Of a stretch of 64,000 bases of DNA, positions 24,026 through 34,343 are shown piece after piece; positions within the stretch are counted from its first letter, which is position 1, and every line of letters starts with the position of its first letter. The notes beneath the pieces are model-generated. The model worked only from the letters and a program-made list of their open reading frames with translations, was not told the origin of the DNA and did no database searches. This DNA is from Eutreptiella sp. 'Long Island Sound 2002'. Lineage: Eukaryota > Euglenozoa > Euglenophyceae > Eutreptiales > Eutreptiaceae. The translations under genes and the position numbers were made by a program. The stretch spans positions 61,537,919 to 61,601,918 of the forward strand of contig OZ038385.1 of NCBI GenBank assembly GCA_964036045.1, in the 5' to 3' direction.

Positions 24026-25086
24026 TCAACCGTAATCCCAATGATTCGGGTTTGAGATGCCTGGATCAGACTCAAAGTCCCAGTCAGGAAATTCATCCCG
24101 ATAATGCTCTATCCAATCCTCATAGAGAATTTTGGACTGAGGTGGTATGTTCACTTTGGACACGGCACAAATGAGTCCTTCCGACTCCGGCCAATACGCC
24201 AAATGACTCATCGGAGCTTGAAGATGGGCTGCATAGCCAGAATCAGTCTCGGTGGACCAATTAGCTGCACATCCCTTTACACAAGCAATAGATGCAGCAA
24301 GCTCATTTATCTCTTTGTCCTGTCTGTCCTGAATGTCCTGAGAACTGTCGTGGAAACACTGAAGAATGGAGGGGCAAGGTTGTACCCAAGCTTGATGAGC
24401 ACTTAGAGCCTGCACCGTGGCATATCCAAGCCATTGGAGAGTTAAGACAGCCCCCATGGCAGTGATGGCATCGAGAAGTGTTGTATTCATCTGGACTTGT
24501 GTGTCTCTAGCCCGCTGGGCCAAAACATTTTCTTCTCTTTCCTTGGGTTCATGTTCCTGCTTCATGACCCCCTTTTGATCGTCATCACTGCCGTGAAAAT
24601 TGGTGTCATCTGCCAATCCGGCCGGATATGCCCACCAGGACAACCCATCGGCGACGGTGTTGTCCTTGCCGGGTTTATACACCACTTCTTTGTGGTACAG
24701 GCTTAAAAATTCATGCCACTGGCCACGCCTTCCGAAAGGCACCGAGAGAATACAAAGATCTTCTTTGTACCAACTCTCCAAAGACTTGTGGTCGGTGTAC
24801 ACGGTGACTTTTCGTCCCCGAATCTAACTTTTCAATTTTAGCAAGCAAGAGACTAATGCATAAGTCTGTTGCTCGCGGGTGCTCCAAGCTCTTTGTCCCT
24901 TCCCATCCTTGCCTTCAAGCTTGCGGCTGAAAAAAGCGCAAGGCTTCCACTCTTCTTCGGGGTTTTGTTGTTCCAGGACAGCACCGACTCCATGGTCGCA
25001 TGCATCAACATGGATGCGATATTCACTGTCGGGTGATGGTATGTACAACTCACACTCAGCACTGAGTGCTTCCTTCTACTGAACAA
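24026..25086 (-). pseudogene. RNase H and spacer, copy B
   Basis: The RNase H motifs IHVDACDHGVGAVLEQ, STREQQTYALV, YTDHKSLESW and NTVADGLSWWAYPAG are present in two open pieces separated by one stop near 24822-24826. The Asp, Glu, Asp, Asp positions are kept. After the RNase H comes a 170-residue spacer leading to the integrase. This copy keeps the segment deleted in copy A. Confidence 0.88.
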
Positions 25087-25170
25087 AAGTAGACTCTATC
25101 TGGGGCGTGCACTGGATACAATTACACTCCCTTGGTACCCTACAACATCCCTTACGACCATCTACCCCGG

Positions 25171-25178
25171 GGACACGC
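25171..25178. repeat. Target-site duplication of non-LTR insertion (3' side)
   Basis: ggacacgc is identical to 36215-36222. Removing everything between the two copies joins the gypsy reading frame exactly: SLQGRYERV continues into PGVDGRKGC without a shift. Confidence 0.9.
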
Positions 25179-25762
25179 AGGTAGGTAGGTATCTTCGGGA
25201 GCTCGGGATGCCTCCTTTGACAAAGCAGGAAGAAGGTCTTACCAAGGGGACGTCCTGTCCCTCCCACTGCCCTATGTCAGGTGCCTCTTGAGCCGCTCCC
25301 GCATGTGCTTGGGAAGGCATTGTCGCGGCCACCCGGTCCATGTGTCCCAGGTGGGAGGGTGTCCCCACATGTGTCCATGGGTAGGGCCACATGCCCCCTC
25401 CTTTGGGCGGCAGCTCTGGGGGCTGCCCAGCCGTGTGGAGTATCTCTCACCACAAGGGGTATTGCTCCCGCTTGTCTACGGTACGACCGCCTCACCCCTG
25501 TGGTTTGAGTTGCGGGGCCACTCTGCCTGGCAGGCGACCCCCTCCTGGACTGTGTACCGGCTCGCCTGTCACCGGTTGCTTCCATGGCTCCGAGTGACGT
25601 TTGCCATGGTCCCCGATGCAGCCCGGCCGGGCTCAGACCAGTGGCCTTGAAGTAGTGCTCCTGCCACTGGGCCGGTGGGTCGGCCGGGTCGCCCCGGTGT
25701 GTCCAACTCATGGGGTGTTGGTTCTTTCTTGTCCCTCGTCCGCCCTATGTGTTCGCGGTGTC

Positions 25763-26482
25763 CCGGGCCTCTTGGCTCCTGTTCACCGGTGCGCTCGCGC
25801 GGTTTGTTGTGTCGTGTCTGCGGTGTCCTGGGCCACTTGGCTCCTGTTCACCGGTGTGCCCGCTCGGTGTGGTGCGTTGCGCGTGCGGTGTCCCGGGCCC
25901 CTTGGCTCCCGTTCACCGGTGTGCCCGCTGAGTGTGTTGTGTTGCGTGTGTGGTGTCCCCGGCCACTTGGCTCCTGTTCGCCGGTGCGCCTGCTCCGTGT
26001 GTTGCTTTGCGTGCGCGGTGTCCTGGGTCACTTGGCTCCCGTTCACCAGTGTGCCTGCTCGGTCTTTTGTTTTGTTTGTGCGATGTCCTGGGCCAGTTGG
26101 CTCCTGTTCAGCGGTGTGCCCGCGCGGTTTGTTGTGTTGTGTCTGCGGTGTCCTGGGCCACTTGGCTCCTGTCCACCGGTGTGTCCGCTCGGTGTGTTGT
26201 GTTGCGTGTGTGGCGTCCTGGGCCCCTTTGCCCCCGCTCACCGGTGTGCCCGCTCGGTGTGTTGTGTTGCGTGTGCAGTGTCCTGGGCCACTTGGCTCCT
26301 GTTCACCGGTGCGCTCGCTCGGTGTGTTGCTTTGCGTGCGCGGTGTCCCGGGCCTCTTGGCTCTTGTTCACCGGTGTGCCAGGCAGTGGTGTCTCGTCCC
26401 AATGTTGCCCTCGGTGCACGCGCGTGTGCGGTGTCCTGGCCCTCGTGGCGCCCGTTCACCGGTGTGAGCGCTGTGTGCGGTG
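25763..26482. repeat. 65-bp minisatellite, copy B
   Basis: Same array as 15115-15830, with the same unit count and spacing, and substitutions between copies. A pyrimidine-rich block with T runs and an A run follows at 26517-26562. The equal unit number in both copies shows no expansion or contraction since the duplication. Confidence 0.93.
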
Positions 26483-26879
26483 CCATGGTGGTTGTGTCCC
26501 TCTTCCTCCCGCCCTAATTTTCTTTTTTCTTTTTTCTTTTTTTTTGATGGAAGGAAAAAAAAAGGGGCGCGCGTACACTGCAGGCACAGGCACGGGCAGC
26601 TGGTGCGGCAGTGCAATAGTGTTGTGTCCTCTGGCGTGTGTCGTCGGTGCTGTGGCGGCAGTCGCTCCCCAGGGGTGCGGCTCGCGCGTCCTGATGTACA
26701 CGGGTATGGGCCAGGGTTGGTTTGGTTAGGTGTCTCTTTGCTTCTGGAGCTGGCTGGTTAGGCGGCTGTGTGGGCTGTGGGTATGGGCTGTGGTTACGTT
26801 GTTCCCTCGGCGGGCCTGGTTAGGAGTCAAGAGTTAGCGGTTTCGGGGTGTGGCCCTGGTTTGATTTGTGTTTGGGTGT

Positions 26880-29800
26880 TGGCTCGGTTAGGCGGTTGCG
26901 ACGGTAGCGGTCCTGGGTTCGGTGCCTTTGGGCGTAGTGGTGCCCGTTGTCCTGTGCGTTTGCGTCCTTCGGCGTCCGGTTCGTTTGGTGACTTCCGGAC
27001 GGGGCCTGGCGTGGTGCCCCGTGGTGGTGGTTTGCTTGGTAACGGGGTCAGGTGGCGGCGCCGCTGGCCGGGGGGTCAGGCGCGTCGTGTTGTGTGGTGC
27101 GCAGGGCTCCTGGGGTGCTGTGGGTGCCGCCGGTGTCGGTGCGACGACGCTTGTGGGGTGGTGAGGGGGTGTGTGTGTGCGGAGCTGGGTTTTTGGTGAT
27201 GTCCCACAGGCGGATGCCGTCTCGCTGTGTCTCCTGCAGGCGCCTGAGGACATACAGGTGGTCCTGGGGCGCGGGGAGGTTGCTGGGATGGACTCCCAGG
27301 GGGTTGAGTGCATCGGCCAGCATGGCTCCCCATGCAGCCTGCGGCATCCATCCCCCCCGCCGGCCGGAGGCGGCAGTTCTCCACCGACCCCTTGCGGGGC
27401 CGGTGGACCAGGCCCTCAAGGGAGGGCCCTCCCCGGGCCCATATTCGCAGCTCCGAGAGCTGCGTGTGGGTCCAGCGCTGCCACCACTGTCCCTTGGCGG
27501 GGCCGCGGTCTTGGGCGGAGGAGTGGGCGTGGGTGGGTGTGACGGGGTCGTGGGGACCGGTGGCGGTGCCAGCCTGGGGGATTCCTCGTAGTCTTGTACC
27601 GTGGGGGTGCGCGGGGAGTGGGGGCGCGCGCGGATGTGGACCCGCGGGTGTGCGCGCACGGTCTCCGCCTCGGGGTTGGGCGGGGACTCGCGGCGGCGGC
27701 GGTAGCGGGGCATGCGCTGTATGTGGGCTGTTATCGAGGGTTGGTCGGGGGGCGGGGATGCTGCTGGTTGACCCTGGCGTCGTTCTGGCCTGGTCGGAGC
27801 GGTCCGTGGGCCTGGGGGGCGGGCTTTGAGAGGTGGCGGGACGAGGTGCGTCGTGCTTCGGCTGCGGCGCGCTCCGCTATGAAGGTGGTGGCGGCGGCGT
27901 CAGTGACCGTGGTGGGGCGCCGTGCTTGGTGCTGCTGCCTCTGTGCCTGGGACGGCTGGGGCCGAATGTCATAGAGGACGTCCTCGGGGGGTCCGGCTCG
28001 CGCTGCCGTCGTGGCGCCGGGTTTGGGCTTGGGTTCAGGCTTGGCTGCGCGTTGCGGTCGTGGCGCGCTGATGGGTTTGGGTGGCTGTTTGGCGGCGGTC
28101 TTGGGTTTCGGCTGGGTCGCGGGTGCGGGCCTCGTTGGAGCGTGGGCCTTGACGGCGGCGGGGTTGCTCGCGGTGGGGACGGGTTTGGGGGCCCGTTTGG
28201 GGGGTGTCCCCCGCGGCCTGGGGGGTGGAGTGCTTGATGAGGACGTGGTGGTGGTGATGGATGAGGTCGTCGTGGTGGTGGAGGTTGTGGAGTCGGAGGC
28301 GCAGGAGAGGGCTGCCGGAGACGGCGGAGGGCCCTTGGCTTCAGGGGCGGGCGTAGGATGCTGGGTCCTGCAAGTAGCGAGCACGAGGGTGCAGGTTCGG
28401 GCACCGGGCGCGTGCGTGTGTTTTCCCTGGTGACCCGTGTGTGCTGGTGCTGGTGTGACGGCGTTGTCTCAGCTGTGCGGGCACGTGGGTTACCCCGGGG
28501 GGTGGCCATATCTGCTCCAGGAAGTGCGGGTGTGTTTGCTGGAGGTAGTCGAGGGTGCGGAAGAAGCATCGCTGGATGCCGGGCATGTCCTCCTCTGTGA
28601 GGTGGGGGTAGTTTTGGGTAGGGTGGTCTGGGCCCGGCCACAGCAACGCCATGAGGCGGGCTGCCACCATGTATGGGCAGGGCTGTAGGGTGGTCGGGCG
28701 TGGGGGGTCGGGTCCCCTGCCGTTTGGGGGGGCTTCCCTCTGATAGGGGGCGCAGCGTGACCCTCCACAGCCACCGGTCCGTGGGGATCCCCCAGGTCCG
28801 TTGGGTCCACTTGGCGAGGCAATACATCGCCCTAAAAAGGCCCTGGCTGCCGCTGCGGATGGAGAGCAGCGTGTCCAGGGACTTGCGTTGCCACGTGCGC
28901 CAGATGTGGGGGTCGTCCGGCTCGTCCCCCCTGGCGTACGTGTCGAGGCCTGGGTTGTGTGGGGGGGGGGGGCGTAGTCGGCGGGGAGGAGGGAGTCGGT
29001 GCCGTGCACCACCCAGTGGTCAGTTGGTGCGTGGTAGTGGGTGGTGGAGAGGGTGTAGTCCAGATTGTACATGAGAGTCATGTACGTGGAGTGGGCTGGC
29101 TGCCGGTCGTCGGGGGTGGGAATGTCCCCCGGGACGTGGTGCTGGAAGTTGCTCAGGGAGGCCATCCGGGCTACCCATGTTTCCCGCTCCCACTCTTTGG
29201 TGTTGTCGGGGGTGGCGCTGGGTGGGGGGTGGGCCATGTTCGGCTCGCTGTAGCGGGTGCGGCCCTGGGTGCTGTCCCGCTCCGGCACAGGGTGTCCGAC
29301 TAGGTGTCGCCCCCAGTCGATGGAGGGCACCCAGATCCCGCTCCCCGCGGGGGGCGGGCTCTAGCCGTCTGGGGTGGCGCGTGGGGGGCGGTCGTGTCGG
29401 GCGACGTGGAGGAAGGCGTCGAAGAGGAAGTCTCGGACGCCTTCCCCCAGGGTGGCCGCCTGGACCGGGGTTGTCGCCCGGATGCGCTGGGTGGTGCCGG
29501 AGGTGCGGAGGCACAGCACGTCCAGGTCCCCAATTCCCCGGGGGTGCTGCCATCCCGCTGCGGGGTTGTGTAGGGCGTAGGGTTCGGCCGGTGCGGCGGC
29601 TGGTGGTGCGGGGTTTGATGGGGGGGGTGGTGTGGGTGCGGGGGGGGTGGTCGTCGTTGTCACGTGTGGGGTCCGGTGATGGGGTTTCTTGTGGCGGTCG
29701 CGGGAGGGGGGATTCATGGTGGTGTGTGTTGGCGGGGGCATCGACATCAATTGGCTGGTGCTGGCTGCGCGTGTTGCGTCTGGGGCCTGGTCTCGGGGGG

Positions 29801-31620
29801 GGGGGGGGCGGGGGAAGGTGGTGTTGGGGTGGCACTGTTGGTGGTGGGGGGGGCGGGGGTGGGTGTTGTGCTGGCTGGGGGTCCCGGTGTCCCTGTGGGT
29901 CATGTGGGTGTTGCGTGTGTGCGCCGTGCGGTCCTTGCGGTTCTTGACTGGTTGTGGTGCCGAGGTGTGGGTGGGAGGCGGGCGCATGGGCGTCCGGGTG
30001 GGGCTGTGGTCCGTATGTAATAGGTGGCTGCTGGTGGTTGGTGCTCGCTGGTATGGCGTGTGGGTGGGGGGGCTGCTGGTGGTGGTGGGGCGCTCCTACC
30101 AGGGCCTGGTGTTGCTGGTGTGCGTGCGCGGCTCCCTGCGGGTCCATGGGGGTGTACCGTGGCTCGTGTGTCGTCGGTCCGTGTAGTGGGGGCGGCGGGT
30201 GGTGCTGGACCGCGTGGTGGTGGTGTTGAGGGTGTGCTGGTTGTGTGTGGTACCCCGGCGTTGGTGGGCGTGGTGGTAGGGGCTGGTGCTGGTGGAATAC
30301 GTGATGGTGTGGTGCGGTGATGTGTGCCATTAGGGGTGGGTGGTTCGTGGGGCCTGGTTGTGCTGGGGCGTGGTGGAGATGTAGCTGGTGGGGGTCGATG
30401 TAGCATGGGGGCATCAGGGGGTAGGGGTTGGGAGGGACGGGGGCGTGGTGGTGGTGTTGGTGGTGCCATGTCCCCTGGCTCTGCGCGTTTGGTGGTTCTG
30501 GCATGGTGTGTGCGGGCGGTGGTGGCTGACTGGGCTGCAGCATTTCGCTGCTGCGGTACGGTGGTGGTGGTGGGCGCTGGCGGGGGCGGTGCTGTTGGTG
30601 TGCCCCGGGGGTCTGGGCGTGGGGTGGTGCGGTGTGGCTGGACCAAGTCCCTGGTCAGGGCGTCGCGCCCTGCTGGCATGCGCGCTGGCGGGCCCCCTGA
30701 CCTGTCTTGGTCTTCTTGGCCTGGTGGGTGTCGGGGGCGGGTGAACCCCCCTGTCCCCGTGGGGGCGACGGGGAGCGGGCGTGCCAGCGGTGTGCCTCTC
30801 GGAGGCGCGTCTCGAGGCCTCTGACGTAGGTGCGCTGGTCCGTGAGGCCCATCCGTGTGGCGGTGGCCCCGTCGGGGGCGGCCAGGTGGGCGTCCCGAAA
30901 GGGCACCCAGCCCTCCGGGGGCTTCAGTTGTGCGGGGTGGGGGTGGTGTGCCGGGTAGAGGAGTGCGCAGAGCGGGTAAGGTGTTCCTTTCCGTTGGCCG
31001 ATGGGCTGTGTTGAACCGGCGGCAGGTGATTCGGAGGTAGGCTGCTATCTCCTCTGGTGCCGTGTCCGCCCACGCTTCTGGCGTCGAGGCTGCTGCTTGG
31101 GGGGCCGGGAGTTGTGGGTCTGGGAGGTGTAGGTCACCGTGGTGGAGGTATAGGGCGAGGAGGATGTGGCGGGCCGCCACGTTCAAGCCGCCCCGGCTGT
31201 GGCGTAAGGGTGGGCTTCGGGGGCGCAGGGGTGTGCTGCCCGTGGGCACGGTTATTGTCCATGCGTGGAACGCCGCGTCTGCCACGTATTACCCTCCCAG
31301 GTGGTCCCGGAGGGTGTCGGTGAGTGGCCCAAAGAAGCTGGGGTGGCTGGCGGGGGGGGGGTGCGGCTGGGGCTGCGGGCCGCTCGCGGTGGTGGGGGTT
31401 GAGGTCCCCGCAGTGGGGGCAGTTGGTGAGGCGGTGCGCGGCTCCCAGGCAGACCCACTGGTCTGGGTTGCAGGGCAGGGCCGTCTGTGGTAGCCGCTGG
31501 GGTACGCAGAGGGGACATGCGGTGGCTGGCGGTTGGTGGTACCTGCCGACGGACGGTGGCGTGGGGGGATGGGGGCTGGTGGCGCGCGCATGCTGCTTGG
31601 CGTGTGTGCGGTGCCTGTGG
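26880..31620 (-). pseudogene. Non-LTR downstream ORF (ORF-B), copy B
   Basis: Counterpart of 16240-20950. It starts after the stop of the polyprotein at 31710. The Cys-rich head at 31400-31520 (CPLC, WVCLGAAHRL, CPHCGDLNPH) could bind zinc. Conserved islands follow: DAAFHAWTITV near 31250, LTDQRTYVRGLETRLREAHRW near 30800, GVRDFLFDAFLHVARHD near 29420, and IDWGRHLVGHPVP near 29320. Between them lie Pro/His-rich linkers. The C-terminal island DHLYVLRRLQETQRDGIRLW is near 27230. Copy B has 27 extra bases at about 27450 that restore QRWTHTQLSELR in frame. Function unknown; gag-like is my guess. Confidence 0.55.
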
Positions 31621-31709
31621 TGCCCGTGTGTGCCGTGCCAGTGTTTTGCTCGGTGGATGGTGTCTAGGCTTGGTGGGGGTTCCGTGTTGGTATGTCACGG
31701 GGTAGGTTC

Positions 31710-32170
31710 TCATGGTTGGTAGAACAAGAGTTTGAGGAGGTGGGCTTGGTCTGTCCGGGGCAGGGTTGCTGCATGCTGTAGGTATTTGTGGATGCGGTAT
31801 GTGGGCTGCTCTGCTGTCTTGGCAACGGCCGTCCGCTGCATGTGCGCCGCCGTGGCCTGGGGGTCCTCCGCAAGGGTGCGTAGCAAGGTGTAGACGGCAG
31901 TGGGGACGAATCCCCTGCAGACCGCCTCGAGTACCTCCGTCTGCTTGAGGACTGTGGTGAGTTGCTGGGTCGCCGGGGACTGCGTCAGCCATCCAGCGTG
32001 CTGTGCGATGGTGTGGGTTGGGTTCCAGTCCCTGAGGGTGTCCAGTCCTCTGTATAGGGGGCACACCTTGAAGTGGTCCCAGGTTTCTTCTTCCGCGTGG
32101 CAACAGATGCATTTGGTGTATCCTGCGGGGACGTGGATCGAGCGGGGCGCATACCATCGGTGGTATCGGT
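31710..32170 (-). pseudogene. Non-LTR C-terminal zinc motif, copy B
   Basis: CICCHAEEETWDHFKVCPLYRG carries the Cys-x2-Cys, His, Cys pattern of non-LTR C-terminal zinc motifs. The frame continues about 110 residues to the stop near 31710. In copy A the residue before the His is Gly rather than Cys. Confidence 0.82.
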
Positions 32171-32182
32171 GAGGAGGGGAAG

Positions 32183-33000
32183 CTATTCGAGGGTGAGGTT
32201 GAGTCGGGGTTTTTGTAGGTGTGCTGGGAGGCTATCCGGGCGCAGGGCGAAGTAGTAGAGGGGGGTGTGGACGGAGTCTTTGAGGCGTTGGAGGAGTTCG
32301 GTGTTCGCTGGGTGGCCCAGTGCGGTGGCCAGTTGCTGGATGGGTGTGGGGTAGTGGTACTGCTTGTCTCGATCTGTGTACGGCGTGTCCTCGGGCATCC
32401 ATAGGTGGGGCTGTGTGGCCGGGGGTATCGGGGGCAGGTGCTGCAGGTGGCTGTGGTGTGGGGTGTCCAGTCGCATGTGTTCGAGCCCTGGGGTGTGGCT
32501 GGTGTTCTGGTGTTTGGCCTGCGTGTCTGCGCGTCCATTGCCGTATGCGTAGCGGTGTGACTCCTGTTTGACGATGTGTAGGGCGTCCTGGGGCTGGATG
32601 CCCCTGAAGGCCATCCATAGTCCCAACGCTTGTGTGGTGAGGCCGGACTCGAGTGCCTTGTGGAGGGGCAGGTCCGCAAGGCGCCTGGTGAGCCGGATGT
32701 CGACCGTGGCGTCCACGACGACCCAGATGTTGCGGAGCCGGATTGTTGTGGGTGGCGGTGTGGCGGTGACGGCGTCTGCCAGGGTGCGCAGTTCGCTGTG
32801 GGAGGACGCCCCAAAGATGGTGGCCCCGGTGTGGTGTTCCACGTGGAGGCCGCCTGCCTGCCGGGTGATGCGCACGGAGGCACAACCGACCGTGGAGGTG
32901 CGCTGCTGGGTGCCGGATGCGTCAGTGAAGTAGATGATGTCGGTGTCGCTGGGTATGGGTAGGCAGGCAATTGCTGTGGGGTGATAGACGTAGACGGGGT
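32183..33000 (-). pseudogene. Non-LTR RNase H domain
   Basis: The frame reads IIYFTDASGTQQRTSTVGCA (first Asp), SHSELRTLADAV (Glu), IWVVVDATVDIRL (Asp) and YAYGNGRADTQAKHQN (last Asp), the ribonuclease H order. The domain removes RNA from the RNA/DNA hybrid in retrotransposons that carry it. It lies C-terminal to RT and N-terminal to the zinc motif, as in plant-type and algal L1-like elements. Only part is open from an ATG; the N-terminal end reads through from upstream. Confidence 0.82.
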
Positions 33001-33009
33001 TCCCTTGGG

Positions 33010-34343
33010 CGGTTCTGGTGGTGATTTGCGTGGGTTGCAGTAGCGGGGCTGCATAGACGCCTATCCCCTGGGTGATGATGGCCTGGGCTCGTGGGGTGAG
33101 GCGGAGGAGGCCCCTGTCAGGGCGCCCCTGGGTGATCTACGCGTACATCAGGTGGAAGAGGTATCCCGTATTGGGGTGGAACTTCAGGCACGTGATGGTC
33201 TGTCTCCGCTCTTTGTCGTCTTTGTCGCCGCGGAGGGTGGGGCATTTGTGCTGTAGGGGACGCATGGGGGCCTCCTGAGGTCCTGCGCGCTGTGGGTCGC
33301 AGTGGTCGTACTCTATGGCAACGCTGTCCGGGTCTGCCCGCTCGTTGGTGAAAGTCCATGTTGCCGTGGGTGTTCGGGTCCAGGCTACGTGCGCAGGCTG
33401 GTCTGGGGGTACCGTCTGAAACCAGGGGGAGAGCCATGCCTGCTGGTCGGCGGTGGCGGCGGCGGTGGGGGTGTGGTAGTGGGTGGAGATGAGGTGTAGC
33501 AGGGGCCACGGAGTGTCGAGGGCTGCCGGGCCGCAGTGCCAGCACGTGCGAGGTATCTTCTGGTCACTGTGTCTGACTGGTGGTACATCGGTCTCCGGGG
33601 CATTGGGTTTGGGATGGACCAGGGGGCATGGTGTCACTGGACAGTGCGGGTAGCATGTTTGTGGCTGTTTGGTGCTAGTAGCAGGATGGTGGGTGGTGTC
33701 CAGCCTTCGGCTGACGGGGTGGGCTCCTCCTGTGCGTGTCGCCGTCGTTGGGGGTCTCGTGCTCGTTCGGGCGGGGCCGGGGGTGCTGGCGCTGGAAGGC
33801 TTTGTACGCCGTGTCGATGTCCTTGGGCCCCGGCATGTCGCGCCCTGCCTTCGTAGCACATGTGAGGAGGTACACTTGGAAGACGTGGCGTGCTGGCGAT
33901 TGTTGGTCGGAAAGGAACGAGGCGTGGTGGGCGTCGCACTGGGCCATGATCCTCATCTGTGTTGGGGTGATATACACTCTGGTGATGGTGGCCCTCACGA
34001 CGCGCAGGGTGTCCACCTCGCCTGCCGGGTGTCGGTGGATGTCGGTGTGCGTGGCCCAGAGTGGCCCCTGTTGATCGCAGTGGTTGTTTGTCAGGATGGC
34101 GTGCGTATGGTGTGGTAGGAGGAGTTGTAGCTGGGCCCAGATGCCAGTGCCCACGGAGGTGGAGACGCCGTGTTGCGCCACTATCCACCGGGGGCAGGTG
34201 TTGCGGGCCATTTGCGCTTCTTTTATGCGTATGGCTGCCGCCTCGCGAACTTCAGGTTGGTGGTTGTGTGTCACCCTGTGTAGGAGGTGCGCTGCGTGTT
34301 TGGCATAGGCCATGTCGACCAGGGCGCCTGTATTGTCTCCGTA
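33010..34343 (-). pseudogene. Non-LTR connecting region between RT and RNase H
   Basis: Two frames carry it: 33675-34313 (starting MAYAKHAAHLLHRVTHN, with QMRIMAQCDAHHASF) and 33137-33700 (with IPRTCWHCGPAALDTPWPLL and HKCPTLRGDKDDKERRQTI). The paired Cys and His residues suggest another metal site, but I recognise no family. A frameshift separates the two parts and a stop lies before ITQGRPDRGLLRL near 33136. Confidence 0.6.

Larger units (their letters stand above)
22222..32892. repeat. Tandem duplication, copy B
   Basis: This copy starts agcgcatcaagctc after six filler bases (aaattt, 22216-22221) that follow the end of copy A. At its right end the non-LTR sequence runs on without a break past 32892, so copy B is the one joined to the rest of both elements. 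The breakpoints have at most a few bases of similarity, as expected from end joining rather than homologous exchange. Confidence 0.92.
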
